Shown here in pieces: positions 24,148 to 37,729 of a stretch of DNA of 64,000 bases (its first letter is position 1; the number at the start of each line of letters is the position of its first letter). The notes under the pieces were generated by a model. That model did no database searches, had not been told where the DNA came from, and worked only from the letters and a program-made list of their open reading frames with translations. The translations under genes were made by a program, and so were the position numbers. The stretch spans positions 30,116,473 through 30,180,472 of the forward strand of contig CM025849.1 in NCBI GenBank assembly GCA_003952965.2. Direction: 5' to 3'. Source of the stretch: Morella rubra. Its lineage: Eukaryota > Streptophyta > Magnoliopsida > Fagales > Myricaceae.

Positions 24148-24965
24148 ATGTTCATCATCATCGTCGCCGTAATCAAAGAAACCAATGAAGTTCAACGAGA
24201 TCAACTTGATGTGAGAGTTGATATCCCCGAGTTCGAAGGAAGGATGCAGCCAGATGAGTTTCTTGATTGGTTACATTTGGTGGAGCGGATCTTTGATTAT
24301 AAGGAGGTGCCGGAAGAAAGAAAGGTGAAGCTTGTTGCATTGAGATTGAAGAAATATGCTTCTCTATGGTGGGAGAATCTAAAGAAGCAGCGTGCTCGAG
24401 AAGGAAGAAGTCGTATTGCTACATGGGAAAAGATGAGAAAAGTTCTTAAGCAAAAATTTTTGCCGGATAATTACCGACAAGATATTTTTCTTAAGTTCCA
24501 TAATTTCAAGCAAAAGGATCTTTCGGTGGAAGAATATACTGCTGAGTTCGATCATCTCATAATGAAGTGTGATGTGGCGGAGCGGAAGAGCAAACTATCG
24601 CTCGCTATCTTGGTGGGCTAAGGGGGAGATTGGCAATATTGTCCAATTACAACCGTATTGGACTTACAATGATGTTGTGAAGCTAGCAATAAAGGTGGAA
24701 AAGCAACAAAAGGAGGCTCATGGAAGTAGACCACGATTTGGAGCAAAGGAGGTCATTCCAACCGAGGGAGCTCTTTAGTCCCTAAAGTTTCAGCACCAAA
24801 GTTTGCAGCAAACAAAGCAACTCCTCAACTCCCGAAGAATGAAGGAGGACCAAGTTCAATTCGCCAAAATCCTAATTCTCGCAAGTGCTTCAAATGCCAA
24901 GGATTTGGTCATATTGCCTCTGATTGTCCAAACCGCAAAGTGGTGACTCTTATTGAAGAAGAATG
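24148..24965 (+). pseudogene. gag of the gypsy element, frameshifted
   Basis: The first frame (24148-24621) carries a retrotransposon gag capsid-like region (RVDIPEFEGRMQPDEFLDWL, then WWENLKKQR and QKFLPDNY). A frameshift near 24600 leads to a second frame, and a zinc knuckle CFKCQGFGHIASDC is at about 24889-24930. The capsid would coat the element's RNA; the breaks prevent a single product. Confidence 0.8.
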
Positions 24966-27900
24966 GATGGACGAAGGCGATGAAGAAGAACCAATGGAGG
25001 AAGATGTAGAAAACAAGGAAGACGAAGATGTCACTTATGCCGACATTGGAGAATCACTTGTTGTTCGAAGAAGTTTGAGTTCAGTCTATGAAGATTGTGA
25101 TGAATGGCTGCGGACAAACATCTTTCAAACAAGATGCACTTCCCATGGCAAAGTTTGTGATATTATCATTGATGGTGGAAGTTGTGAGAATGTGGTGGCT
25201 GAAGACATGGTGAAGAAGCTGAAACTTAAGACACAACCTCATCCTCAACCTTACAAGCTTACGTGGTTTCGAAAAGGAAACGAGGTGAAGGTAAACCAAC
25301 GCACTCTTGTTCAATTTTCTATTGGCAAGAATTACAAAGATGAAGTATTATGTGATGTTGTGCCTATGGATGCTTGCCATTTACTTCTCGGTAGACCATG
25401 GCAATATGATAGGAAATCTATTCATGACAGTTTCAAGAATACTTATGAGTTTGTCAAAGATGGAGTAAGGATCATTTTGGGTCCTTTGCGTTTGGAGAGA
25501 TCTCCCAAACCTTATAAAGGAGAGGGAAATAATTTACTCTATATGTGATGTTGAGAAGGAATTGGTGTGTTCTAACGAAGTTTGTGCTCTTGTGGTGATG
25601 GAAGAAAATGAAGAAGTGAATGAACCACCTCTTATTATGCAATCTCTTCTTGAAGAGTTCCTTGATGTCATTCCCGAAGAAATTCCATATGGTCTCCCTC
25701 CTATGAGAGACATTCAACATTGCATTGATCTTATACCGGGTTCCATCATTCCAAACAAAGCAGCCTATAGGATGAGTCCTAAGGAGAATGAAGAATTGCA
25801 AAGGCAAGTTGGGAGCTTTTGGCTAAAGGCTTGGTGAAAGAAAGCATGAGTCCTTGTGCTGTCCCCGCACTTCTTGTACCAAAGAAGGATGGAACATGGC
25901 GGATGTGTGTTGATAGTAGAGCAGTGAACAAGATTACCATCAAATATCGCTTTCCTATTCCTCGCCTTGATGATCTTCTTGACCAACTTCACGGTGCTTC
26001 TATCTTTTGAAGATAGATCTTGAAGTGGTTATCATCAAATTCGAATGAGGTGGAAGATGAATGGAAGACTGCTTTCAAAACTCGAGATGGTCTTTATGAG
26101 TGGATGGTTATGCCTTTTGGGCTTTCTAATGCTCCTAGCACCTTCATGCGCCTTATGAATCATGTCTTTAAATCTTTTATTGGGCATTTTATTGTTGTCT
26201 ACTTTGATGATATCTTGGTGTACAGCAAGCATAAGGAGCAACACTTGGAACATCTTCGGCAAGTGTTCACAACTCTAGGGAGCAAAAGTTGTTTGCAATT
26301 TGAAGAAATGTCATTTCTTTACTAGAGCCTTATCTTTTTAGGCTATGTGGTTCTAGCGAAGGGATAAAGGTGGATCCTAGCAAGATTGAAGCAATCACGA
26401 CTTGGCCTATACCAAGGTCGATTCATGATATTCGAAGCTTTCATGGTCTTGCATCTTTTTATCAAGATTCATCAAAGGATTCAGCTCTATCATTGCACCC
26501 ATCACTGAGTGCTTGAAGGGAGGTATTTTCAAGTGGACTAGTGAAGGAGAAGAGTTTTGAAGTTATCAAGAGAAAGATGATGGAAGCTCCAATCCTTTCC
26601 TTGCCAAATTTTGACATTTTGTTTGAAGTTGATTGTGACGCTTCTAATGTTGGCATTGGTGCAGTACTTAGCCAAGAAGGAAAGCCTATTGCCTTCTTTA
26701 GTGAAAAGTTGAGTGAGTCTCGCAAGAAATACTCGACTTATGACAAAGAATTTTATGCTATTGTTCGAGCCTTGCATCATTGGAGTCATTATCTCCTTCC
26801 TAAGGAGTTCATCTTGTTCTCAGATCATGAAGCCTTGAAGTACTTGAATAGCCAACAAAAACTCAATTCCCGACATGCCAAATGGAGTGAGTTTTTACAA
26901 TCATTTTCCTTTGTTCTCAAGCATAAGGCGGGTGTTCAAAATCAAGTGGCTGATGCTTTGAGTCGTCGACATTTCTTGCTTTCTACTATGCAAGTTAATG
27001 TTTTGGGCTTTGAAGTGGTGAAAGAGCTTTACAAGGAGGATCCCTACTTTACCAAGGTATGGGAAGAATGTTCTAAGGGTCCTTATCACTCATTTTTATT
27101 ACAAAATGGTTATCTTTTCAAAGGCAATCAATTGTGTATTCCACAATGCTCTTTGAGGAATGCCATTATCATTGAAGCTCATGGTGGTGGACTTGCTGGT
27201 CACTTTGGTAGAGATAAAACTCTTTCTCTTATCAAAGAAAATTTCTATTGGCCAAAAATGGAGCGAGATGTTATGAGACATGTGGAGCGTTGTAGAATTT
27301 GTCACATTGCCAAGAGTCATGGCCAAAATACCGGGTTATACACTCCACTTCAATTCCTAATTCACCTTGGGAAGATGTAAGTATGGATTTTGTTGTGGGT
27401 TTGCCAAAGACTCAAAGGAACAAAGATTCAGTTATGGTGGTTGTTGATCGCTATTCAAAGATGGCGCATTTTGTTCCTTGTAGCAAGACTCTTGATGCTT
27501 CTCATGTGGCGGATCTCTATTTTTGAGAAGTTGTTAAGCTGCATGGAATTCCAAAGACTATCACATCGGATTGAGATACGAAGTTCATGAGTCATTTTTG
27601 GCGTACTCTTTGGAGGAAGCTTGGAACTAACCTGCAATTTAGTTCAACTTGTCATCCTCAAACCGATGGACAAACTGAAGTTGTCAATCGAAGCTTGGGA
27701 AATTTATTGCGGAGCTTTGTTAGTAAGAATATTCGTCAATGGGATTTAATTCTTGCACAAGCCGAGTTTGCTTATAATCGGTCCACTAGTCAAACTACGG
27801 GTTGTAGTCCATTTGAGATTGTCTATGGTCAGAATCCTATTAGTCCTTTGGACTTGGCTCCACTTCCTACTACTCATCATTTTAGTGGTGATGCCGAGGA

Positions 27901-28294
27901 GAGAGTGAAGAACATTAAGAAGTTGCATGAACAAGTTCGAGACGGATTCTCAAGCAAACTGAGAAGTACAAGAAGCAAGCCAACAAGCACGAAAGCAAGC
28001 AAGTTTCAAGGAAGGTGATTTGGTGTGGATTCATCTAAGGAAAGAACGTTTCCGGGAGGAAGACATGCTAAGCTTAGACCTAGAGCCGATGGTCCATTCA
28101 AGGTGCTTCAACACATTGGTGATAATGCGTATAAAATTGAACTTCCAAGGGAATATGGAGTTTCAGCAACCTTTAATGTCTCTGACCTGTCCCCATATCA
28201 TGAAGAAGAAGATGAAGAGTTAGCCTCGAGGTCGAGTCTTTTCCAACCAAGGGAGCATGACACAGGTGTGGTCAGCACAAAAGGTCGAGATTGA
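24940..28294 (+). pseudogene. pol of the gypsy element, frameshifted
   Basis: In order: an aspartic protease with IIDGGSCENVV (about 25162-25200) and LLLGRPWQYD; reverse transcriptase with [18 protein letters not shown] (about 25876) and the YFDDILVYS catalytic motif (about 26200-26226); RNase H with VDCDASNVGIGAVL (about 26628); the zinc-binding integrase region ending [10 protein letters not shown] (about 27290); and the integrase core with DFVVGLP (about 27385) and TDGQTEVVNR (about 27663). Stops or shifts occur near 25830, 26010, 26325, 27350, 27525, 27573 and 28015. The last frame runs past the PPT into the 3' LTR and stops at 28294. Confidence 0.85.
28245..28257 (+). other. Polypurine tract of the gypsy element
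   Basis: AACCAAGGGAGCA lies directly before the TGACACAGG start of the 3' LTR, the position of the plus-strand primer. Confidence 0.6.
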
Positions 28295-29068
28295 AATTAA
28301 ATTCTGGAATGATTTACGAAGGGTTTCTGTTCGAATTATGGCTTGTTGGAAAGCTCTACGAGTCTAGTTTCCAATGCATCAAACGGCGTACAATTTGGAG
28401 TTTTCTAGAGAAGTTATGTTAAATTACTCCAAGGAGGTCAGGCTGGCAGCTAATTCCGAGGTCTAGCGAATTTTGGACGAGTTTGCTATTTTTAGCTTGT
28501 TCTTTTGGATTTTCAAATGTCTTTTCATTTCCCTAAGAGTCTTTTATGTTCCCTAAGAAGATGTATTTCTCATTTACTCATGCTTGGAGGGTTGTTCCAA
28601 GTTTTACTATTTAAACCCTATCTAGTAGTGGAAAAAAACAGATTTTGAGTGTTTATACAACTTGAGCCTTAGGCTACTTTGAAGAAGGATTTCTTCTAAC
28701 AACTCTTATCCTTTGGTGGATTCCGATAGGTGGCGAGTTTCTTGCTCTGTATCCCGTGTTGGATTACATTGGGTGGTGATTTCTGTATCCTTTGTGTTCT
28801 ACTTGGTGGTGAGCTTATCTATCCGAGTGTGTGAGTTAGTGTGTTTCTGAGTGTTTTCCCGACCTTTCCATAAACATCCTGAGATATCTATACCCTTTCC
28901 CGACATCCTACAAACATTCCGAGATACCCCCATAATATTTTGACATCCCTTTCTCGACTTTCCTACAAACATACAAACATGAGGTCCCCATTATTATCTC
29001 TGAGGTCTTTCTCGTTCCAGACGTTCTGCAAGGTGTCCCGCACTTCTCCCCAGTTAATCCTGATATCA
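28258..29068 (+). repeat. 3' LTR of the gypsy element
   Basis: Starts TGACACAGGTGTGG and ends GATATCA; followed by the CCAAA duplication. It differs from the 5' LTR by scattered substitutions and several indels, so the insertion is not very recent. Confidence 0.9.
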
Positions 29069-29073
29069 CCAAA

Positions 29074-29862
29074 TCTAATCCCGATGAAATGAGTGTCGTT
29101 TCATCGAGCTGGATTAGGATATAATTGTTGATTTTTGAAATCATTATAGTAGTTGAATGAATGAATTTATGAAATTACTTCAAATAAAATATATTTAAAA
29201 AAAAGGGAAAAGAAAAGAAAAGAAAATAAAAGAATTCTATGACGCTCAGCCGAGCTAAGTGATTAATCAAATTAACTTTATAAGATGAATCCCTCAACCA
29301 ATTTTTATAGACAGAAATACACTTTCCATCATTTAATTATGAAAATTTTGACACTTTTTATCACATTGTACCCACAAACTATTAATTTATATATATTTTG
29401 CATCATCTACTAAAATTTCTAAAAAAATTTAAATGAAAAATGATTTTTTGGAACCTTGAAATGACAATTTTATCACTCTAATTTTTTTTATCGTGACATT
29501 TTTATGAGAATAAATGATGCAAGAGCATAAGAAAATCAAGAAATAAATAAAATGAAGGGTGAAAGAGAGTCTTAATCATCACCAGTTCTGAAGTCACACC
29601 AGAAAAGAGAGACGCATCTCCCTTCAAATTAAATTCAATAATATTTCTCTATCGTTTATCGTTCAATATCTCCTTATAGAAGATGAGAACTTATAAAGAA
29701 TTTGAAATTGAAACATGACCTAAAAACTAGCTACGTTGTTGAATTTGAAACCAACAATATTCAAATACAAATTTTCAAACATAAAACAGTATTAGTGGGT
29801 CCAGGTCATCATGTGACTTGAGTCTCATAGAGAAAAATCTCTTGATCAGCATGTTCTCATAA
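29074..29862. other. Intergenic AT-rich sequence
   Basis: Contains a purine microsatellite (about 29194-29235, GAAAA units) and no recognised gene. It begins with the right half of the pre-insertion site of the gypsy element. Confidence 0.35.
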
Positions 29863-31225
29863 CCTATAGTTTCAGAGGTCAAAAAAATCAATTTTTATTA
29901 AAATTGAAGAAAAATTTTTAACGGGATGTGTGTCTCAGTTGCTTGTTGCAATGTGACAATATTTTAAAATATAAAATCATGTTGAGGCCTCCTCAGTAGG
30001 AGAATATTTTAACAATATTTTGATATTTCTTAACAGTATCAACCACTAATTATTTTTTTTTTTTTTTTTTTTTTATGAATTGACTAATTTTATATATTGA
30101 AATTAGTGGTTGATACTATTAAGAAGAACCCAAAGGGCCAGGAGCGAGTGTAGGGGGCCAAAGTCTATTATGAAGGATACAAGGTCCTCAATTGTAGAGG
30201 ATACGAAGCTCGAAGCAAGAAGACTCGAGGGTCCTTAAAACACAGGAAGACCTATAGAAAATGAGTCCAAAAGCCTATTGAAAGAAAACAAAAATCACCG
30301 CACAAGACAATAACAACTACCGCTAAAGGAGAGACGACATTGTCACTTAATATGTAAATCCAATTGTAATTACACTACTATAAGAAGGACTTAGGTTATT
30401 CATTGAGCTATACGAAGGACTTAGGTTGGTTATTTTTTGGTTATTCATTGAGTACTATAAGAAGGACTTAGGTTGGTTATTTTTTATGAGTAAGACAAAT
30501 AATCCTAAGTCTCAGAATAAAAAATGACTCTCTTTTTGGAAAGTGAACCTGATGCACAGTGGAAAATGTGGTTTCCTTCTCCCTCCAAGAAAAACTCCAG
30601 ATTGTTTTACACGGCTAGTAATCAAAAATAAACGAAAATCGTTCAACAGTGGAGTGTTTTTCCCGAGATCCACCCACAAACCCACAGCGTACGTACTTGC
30701 TAGGGAAATAACGAATAGGCAGGGAGAGAGCTTCTCAAACTTTGTTTCTTTTGTTTAATGGACTGAAAAGTATTTTTATTTCAAAAAACGTAAATAATCC
30801 ACATGTTTTTTCTTACAAAAAAATATTTTAATCTTCCATAATTTTTTTAATCTAATTATTAACCTCACTGTGTAAAATAAAACGAAAATTAAAAAAATTA
30901 CTAGAATAAATACAACTTTTCTCACAAAAATATTTTTTTCAAATATTTTTTTTTTATTTTCATATTTTTAAAAAGAATAAATTATAAAAAAAATTTCTCT
31001 TTCCAAACATCTCTTCTATAGACCACATCATTCTCACAAACAACTAAAAAAATATATCTCAAATGAAATCTACTTTTACCTCTAAAGATCCTTACATTCT
31101 AACTTACGGATGCTAAAGAGCTTTAACAAATATTTTTTCAAACTCAATATTTATAACCTAAGTGTTTTTAAAACTCATAACTCGAAGTACCTATCAATCA
31201 AGGATATACTAGTACGATCTAACCA
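29863..31225. repeat. Dispersed repeat, copy 2
   Basis: Matches 6231-7565. This copy has an internal tandem amplification of a roughly 50-bp piece (ATAAGAAGGACTTAGGTT recurs at about 30380-30480) and a long T run at about 30053-30074. There is no coding frame shared with copy 1. Confidence 0.6.
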
Positions 31226-31572
31226 ATAGAGTACAATAATAGTGTAAAGGATAAAGCTTTAAAGCTGACACTAACCCAAAAGTGAATACAATTATTATGA
31301 GAGGGAGGCTCTAGAGTTTTTTTTTTGGTTTTGGGGGGATAGGATTTTGAATAGAATGAACACGTCCTAGTTAAATCTCTCCTTGACTCCTTTATAGTGA
31401 GACTACTTTTCTGACCTTTTGGGTCCATTAAATGTAAAAAAGTGTCGTTAAAAAATGTCAACTTTGAAATGTCTAAACTGGATTCACCAATATGATTCGA
31501 CTCATCTCTACATATGACTTGACTCATTTTTAGACATTCAAATTTCTTTCTTCCGCTGAAATGTACGAGTAA
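31226..31572. other. Intergenic sequence left of the LINE
   Basis: No recognised gene; a minus open frame of 102 codons (31219-31527) has no familiar motif and probably occurs by chance. Confidence 0.3.
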
Positions 31573-31588
31573 GACTTATTTAACTCAA
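31573..31588. repeat. Left target-site duplication of the LINE
   Basis: GACTTATTTAACTCAA, repeated exactly at 52507-52522 after the poly-A tail. Confidence 0.9.
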
Positions 31589-31923
31589 ATTCCAAAACAA
31601 AGCATCCTTAGTAGAAATTTCCTCTCCGTACTTGGAGACTTCCGCTCTCACCTCTGAGAGATTTCTGAGTCCTGGACTCCGTCTTCCACCTCCTCCTCCT
31701 TCCTTTCGCCACCTTTATGCCTCTGCCACCCCCCCCCCCCCCCCCCTCCTTCTCCTCCTCTGTCTTACCCTTTTTTTTCTTCCTCTCAGCTTTGTCAGTA
31801 GTCATTTACTCTTACTTTTCTCTGCTCTCTCTTTGTCTCTCTCCCTTATTATTATCTCTTTTCTTTCCATATTACCATTACTCCACCTCCACTTATTCCC
31901 TTATCTCTTTTTTATTCCTCTTT

Positions 31924-33364
31924 ATGTCTACCCCTCACCAAGATCTCGACCTTATTATATCCAAAACCCGAGACCTCTCTTGGGAAGATATCAGCAAAGA
32001 CCTCTCAGTGGACCCCGATAAAGCTTCTAGAAGATCTCGGACTTCGGTTGTGGGTTGTCTTGTTGCTCGAAAAGTCATCTTCAAACCTGCAATGCACTTG
32101 GCTATCGGTGCAGCTTGGCGTTTTTCTACTAATCTCCGTATTAAGGACGTTGGACCCAACCTGTTTCTGAATACTTTCTTTAAGGAGGATCACAAGGCTC
32201 GGGTTCTTTGTCAACTCCCTTGGAACATTAAGGGTTTCCTCCTTGTTCTTCGGGAATGGAACCCGTCTGGCTCCTTGGCAGACCTGTCCTTTTCTCACTC
32301 TCCCTTCTGGGTTCAGATCCATGGCGTCCCGTTGGAGCGTTTATCTTCTACAAATGCTCGCCTTATAGGTGGGAAACTTGGCTCTGTCTTGGCTGTTGAT
32401 AGTTCGGTGGATGATGATGATGCCGATATGGATTTCCTACATGTAAGGGTGGATATGGCTGTTCTGGAACCCTTCTCTCTAGGTTTTTCCTTCTCTTTTG
32501 ACGGCCAGCCAGATGTCTGGTTCACTTTCAAATATGAACGCCCTTCCGGTGTGTGTTTCAACTGTGGATGTATTGACCATTTAGCCTCCTGGTGCCAAGC
32601 TGCTACTCCACATCCTTTTCGTTCGAAGTTGGGTGCTGGTATGAAGACTTCTGCTCTTTTAGTTCCGTTCCCGGCCAAGACTCTCAATTAGCCTACTACT
32701 ATGGTTTTCAAGACTGTTGGTATCACAATGCATTCTCTTGGTGTGGTGCAATGAGGGTCTTCTTCTGGGTCAGTTGATGTGGGTCAGTCTTTGGTCCGTC
32801 CAGCCATTGCTCCGGTAGTGGATTTGGTCTCTTCATCGATTGATCTGAGTTCCTCCCCGACCAAGCTTTCAGGTCACGTGGATAGTCTGGTTACTGGTCA
32901 CGTGGGTCGCTCCCATGCCAAACCTGGTCTTCTTTCGGCCCCACCCAGCCCTCGTCGTTATCGAGGTTTCCGGGGTCGCAAAGGCCGCAGGAGCCAGCCG
33001 TTTGCATTCAATGCTTTGCAACCTCCTTCGTTGAGCTCCTCTTTTGTGCAGAGTGCTTCTGAGAACAAACCTCCACCTGATCTTTTTCTTCCAACGAAAG
33101 CTTTCTCCACCTAGCTCTCCTCTTCCGAGTGTAGTGGGTGCGCCTTGCTCTCCTTCTGTGGGACCCTTGGCTACTGAGGCCTGCTCCTCTTTTTTGGGCT
33201 ATGTCCATTTAGAGTCTTCGCTCTCAAGTAGACCCTTTAGCCTATTTGATCGCCCGAATCCTATCTCAGCTCAACCTGCTTCCCTCACAACGCACATTCA
33301 AGAATTATCAGTGATTAGGCCGGAGCCCTTACCTCTCCCTCCCATTGAGCCCATTCCCCTCCGT
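31924..33364 (+). pseudogene. LINE ORF1 (DUF4283-like, zinc knuckle), interrupted
   Basis: The likely start is the ATG at 31924 (MSTPHQDLDLIISKTR); the open frame extends upstream only through a CT-rich leader with an 18-C run (31729-31746). Residues resemble the DUF4283 region (LCQLPWNIKGFLLVLREW, FWVQIHGVPLE) and then a CCHC knuckle CFNCGCIDHLASWC (about 32550-32592), followed by a Ser/Pro-rich part. In-frame stops at 32689 and near 32752 and a shift near 33095 break it. It is cut at 33364 by the Pack-MULE; about 0.4 kb of Ser/Pro-rich ORF1 continues at 37296-37642. Confidence 0.8.
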
Positions 33365-34253
<889 letters not shown>

Positions 34254-34850
34254 TGAAAAATTAACTTCCTCTGTTGATGTACACAAGTGATGCTGTATGC
34301 AATGCTAATTGCAGTCATCTAGTAATTAGCAAAATTCATCAATTTTAAACCCCAAGTCTTTTTACAGCACTCCACACCTGAACACTACTACTTTTTTTTG
34401 GTTTCTAAACCACGTGACAAATGCACAATTTTAATTTAAGGTCATGTAGTTATTTTCCCCAGAATAAAGATAGAGTGTAAGTCAAACTTCTTTGATTCTC
34501 CTTATCTGGGCAACTATGTTGACCCTGAATTCTGCTAAACTCAGTGTGTTGAGGTTCATGTTAATTTAAAGAAGAAAATAAAAGATGTACATAGTTAAAT
34601 CAATGAAGTTTCTGGAGTATGTCGTTTACTTTGATCATGTCAAGTTTTGACTTTGCTCAAGCTTCTCCATGCTTGTTTTTTAACACCTTTGTGAAAAGAG
34701 CTGTTATATATAGTTAATCCTTTTTGTCTGCTGAAAAGTTGTGAACTTCGATTATGGGTTTCTATTTGGCTAATTTAAAGGTAAATGAAGAAGGGGCACA
34801 AAGTTAAAGTGATTTAACCTCTGATTGTATAGATAAAATTCTTGTGCTAG

Positions 34851-35428
34851 GTTCTGGAAGACGGTAGGTTGAAGCTGCAGCATACACTTCGAAGCCACCA
34901 AAATCCTGTGTCTTTTGTAGCATGGAGCCCTGATGAGTCGATGACACAAAGTTGCTCACATGTGGAAATGGAGAAGTCCTTAAGCTATGGGACGTAGAAA
35001 CAGGTATTTGTAAGCACTCGTTTCGGGATCATGGCTTCGTTGTCAGCTCATGCGCTTGGTTTCCTGACTCAAAGCGACTTGTCTGTGGCAGTTCTGATCC
35101 GGAGAAATGCATTTACATGTGGGATTGTCATGGGAATGAGATAAAAGCATGGAGGGGGATGAGAATGCCCAAGATTTTGGACCTGGCAGTGACACCAGAT
35201 GGGGAAAGTCTGATCAGCATATTCTCAGAAAAAGAAGTTCGGATTTTCAATTTAGTAACCAATTCTGAGAGGGTGATATCAGAGAAGCATTCAATAACGT
35301 CACTATCAATTTCAGTCGATGGGAAGTTCTTTATAGTAAACCTTAATAGCCAAGAGATTCATATGTGGGATGTTGCTGGGAAATGGGATACACCCTTGAA
35401 GTACATGGGTCACAAGCAAGACAAGTAG
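34851..35428 (+). pseudogene. Captured fragment of a WDR26-like WD40-repeat gene
   Basis: After an acceptor-like GTGCTAG, the frame reads VLEDGRLKLQHTLRSHQNPV, then after a one-base shift near 34940 LLTCGNGEVLKLWDVETG, CAWFPDSKRLVCGSSD, IYMWDCHGNEIKAW and NSQEIHMWDV. These are four or so WD40 blades matching plant WDR26/WDS-homologue proteins, which act in CTLH-type ubiquitin ligase complexes. The N-terminal LisH/CTLH part and final blades are missing. It ends HKQDK then stop; 35429-35880 may be captured 3' sequence. Confidence 0.75.
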
Positions 35429-35880
35429 ATGCAGCCTGAGAGCCTTCATTGACCAGACCCCAAATTGTTCAATTTTTTTGACTGAGTGTATATAGTTTTG
35501 GAGGGTATTCGGTTAGGGAGTTTTTTGAGAACTTTTTGTGTTTTGAAAATTTTTAGGTGATGTTAACTTTATTGGTATGCGTATTTTAGTTATTTTTACG
35601 TAGTATTAAGAATGATGTTTAGTTGTAGAATATTTTATATTCTGAAAATTCAAAAAAATTCTGAAGATTTTTGTATACCGAACGTGCTCTTGGTCTTTTC
35701 AATTACTTATTCATTTCATGAGTTTGTAATAATTTGTGATGCCCCTTATATAGCTCCATTGTATAACCCTGCTTCTTTTAGTTTTCTTTTGTCAATTTGC
35801 TGGCACAGTTTTTTGCATGCTGAGACCAAAACCGTACATGTACATCACAGAAATTTTGAAGGTGTATCTGGAATTTAGCA

Positions 35881-36440
35881 CGTATATTCTTTTGATTGAA
35901 GTCTTATCTCATGCTGGCTCTCTCAGTGGCATGCATTTACATGGTTCCCTAGCCCCGGTTCCGGCGATTTTCAGATGAAGGTCTTTTTGCCATTTAATCA
36001 GGCACGAGTAGTCTCTTCACTTGAATATATTCAGTTGTTGAGGCAGAGTCGGGGTGCTATGTTCAAGGCCCAGAGCCAGAGGTAATCTCGGCTGTTGGAA
36101 ATGATAATTTTACCTCAAGAGTGATCACCAAATGTGTTCAAATTGGAGCCGCACTTGTCCAAAACTCAGCATCTATCACTCTTGTCCTCTTTATGTGGCT
36201 TCTGTTCTACGTTTCTAGTCTGTGATTAATGGATATACTCAAGTCCAGTCCACCGTGTATAGGCATTTGAATATCTTGCTAATCCATTAACTCGAGTGAA
36301 ACCTTTATAATGGAGTTTTCTCGTAAACTGTCTTAAAAATTAGAATTGAAGAACATTATTTCTCTGCAAAATAAAACGGTGAGATAAGTTCTTCACAAAA
36401 GCTATAGGAATTTCGTCATATAATGTCACAAGCAAAGAAA
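35881..36440. other. Unassigned interior of the Pack-MULE
   Basis: No frame I recognise. It may be further captured sequence (3' UTR or intron) of the flanking gene pieces. Confidence 0.3.
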
Positions 36441-36445
36441 GACAA

Positions 36446-36620
36446 CCCATTCAATCGCCATCACCGCTAGCCCTGCAGAAGCCGCATTCCCCATCAGTGT
36501 CTCCACTCCATGGTACTTCTGGTTCACAATGGGTGTTGCTGCTGCCGAGAACACCATGACGAAGGTTCCAACGAACTCCGCTCCAAGCTACAGTAATGTG
36601 TCCAAGCCCACCGTCAGCAT
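36446..36620 (-). pseudogene. Captured exon fragment of a NIP-type aquaporin
   Basis: On the minus strand the sequence encodes AEFVGTFVMVFSAAATPIVN followed by QKYHGVETLMGNAASAGLAVM. This is transmembrane helix 1 and the start of helix 2 of a NOD26-like intrinsic protein (boron/silicon/metalloid channel family). NPA motifs and other helices are absent. The orientation is opposite to the WD40 and reductase pieces, so it came from a separate capture. Confidence 0.75.
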
Positions 36621-36794
36621 AAGGACAAATTTCCTTTGATACGTAAACTTTAATTGTGGGTTCGCAAAAACATAAAAGAAACAAAAATAAATTAATTAAT
36701 TAAACCAAAAGAAGATCTGAAAGAAACAAATCAAGAGTCTGGAGGGCAGGCTGTTGCGGAGGAAAAAGCCAAATTAGTGAGTCTGATTCACTAA

Positions 36795-37295
36795 CCGAAC
36801 CGGGTATGTAGGTGCCCAAGTTACTAGCGTTGTTGGACGGCGCCCTCATTTGAGGCACGCAAGTAGGGATCAATGGACAAATAGAGGTTCTTCACCAGAA
36901 CCGCATTAGAACCTCTGACTATGCTCCTTGCAATTGGAATCCGACGAGGAGAGGAGGAATTTCGGCGACGTTCAAGCGAGGAGAGGAGCGGCAGAGAGGT
37001 TCCGACGTAGAGAGAAGGAATTTCGGTGAGGTTCAGGCGGAGAGGAGCGCAAGAAGGAGGTCTGTTCAGCAGAGATGGCGAAGGAGCGGGAGAAAAAATT
37101 TGGAGAGGGAGAGACTCAGGCGTGGAAAGCCAGGAGCCGAAGAGATAAGAGAGGGAACGAGCCGCCAAGCTGAGCCGGAAGCCAAAAAAATTCATTAAAT
37201 GAGGTGGACTGTTTTACACCATTAGATCTGGAAAATGCAATCCCAGCCGTCCATCTGGTGCATTCGGAGGAAATTGCCTTCGGAGGCAATCCGTT
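36795..37295 (-). repeat. Right inverted arm of the Pack-MULE
   Basis: Reverse complement of the left arm, including the reductase exon 1, here in a continuous frame (37195 down to 36824) with SIVRGSNAVLVKNLYLS and DPYLRA, and the GTTAGT donor-like end. The exon is present in both arms, the downstream exon 2 only on the left. Confidence 0.8.
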
Positions 37296-37729
37296 CCCCT
37301 CGGCTCCCTCCAAGTTGTGCCTTAGGGAAAGTTGTTGCCTTAGGGAGCCCAACTTCTCCAGCTAGCCCCACTCTTTCTTCAAACTCTTCTCATTCTCCTT
37401 CCACCCGTGCTCTTTGGTTGGCGCAGATAGCATTGAAGGAACAAGATTTTACTAACCATCTGGTTTCGACTAAGAGTATCAAAAGGACCGTTCCCTGGGA
37501 GGCCTCAGAGGACCTCGTCCTGCTCACTAAAAAGACAAAACAGGCACTGAAAGATGAAGACGATGATTGTGTTCTTGCTCACCTGTTGTCCAACTCTCAA
37601 CATTCCCAACTGCCCACCACTTCTCTCTCGGGGAGTTTCTAAGTTGCCGAAAAAGAAGCGTTCCACTTCTCATTTGTCTCGCAACTCCAAGGCCACGGGT
37701 GCTAGCCGTATAGTACCCGCAGGGTCATC

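Larger units (their letters stand above)
23142..29068 (+). mobile_element. Ty3/gypsy LTR retrotransposon, degenerate
   Basis: A complete 5.9-kb element with TG...CA LTRs and perfect 5-bp target-site duplications CCAAA (23137-23141 and 29069-29073). The gag, protease, reverse transcriptase, RNase H and integrase order is that of Ty3/gypsy. The integrase C-terminus reads DGPFKVLQHIGDNAYKIELP and SATFNVSDLSPY with no chromodomain visible; this sequence style is seen in CRM-like and related lineages, but the lineage is not settled. All long frames are broken, so it is non-autonomous. Confidence 0.92.

Noticed and set aside
31729..31746. 18-base C homopolymer as a regulatory or quadruplex site
   Set aside because: It lies in the low-complexity leader of a dead LINE and its length may be an assembly artefact.
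31717..31923. Extended N-terminus of LINE ORF1 from 31717
   Set aside because: The extra residues are a translated CT-rich leader with an 18-C run and Pro/Ser/Leu low complexity; the ATG at 31924 fits the family start.
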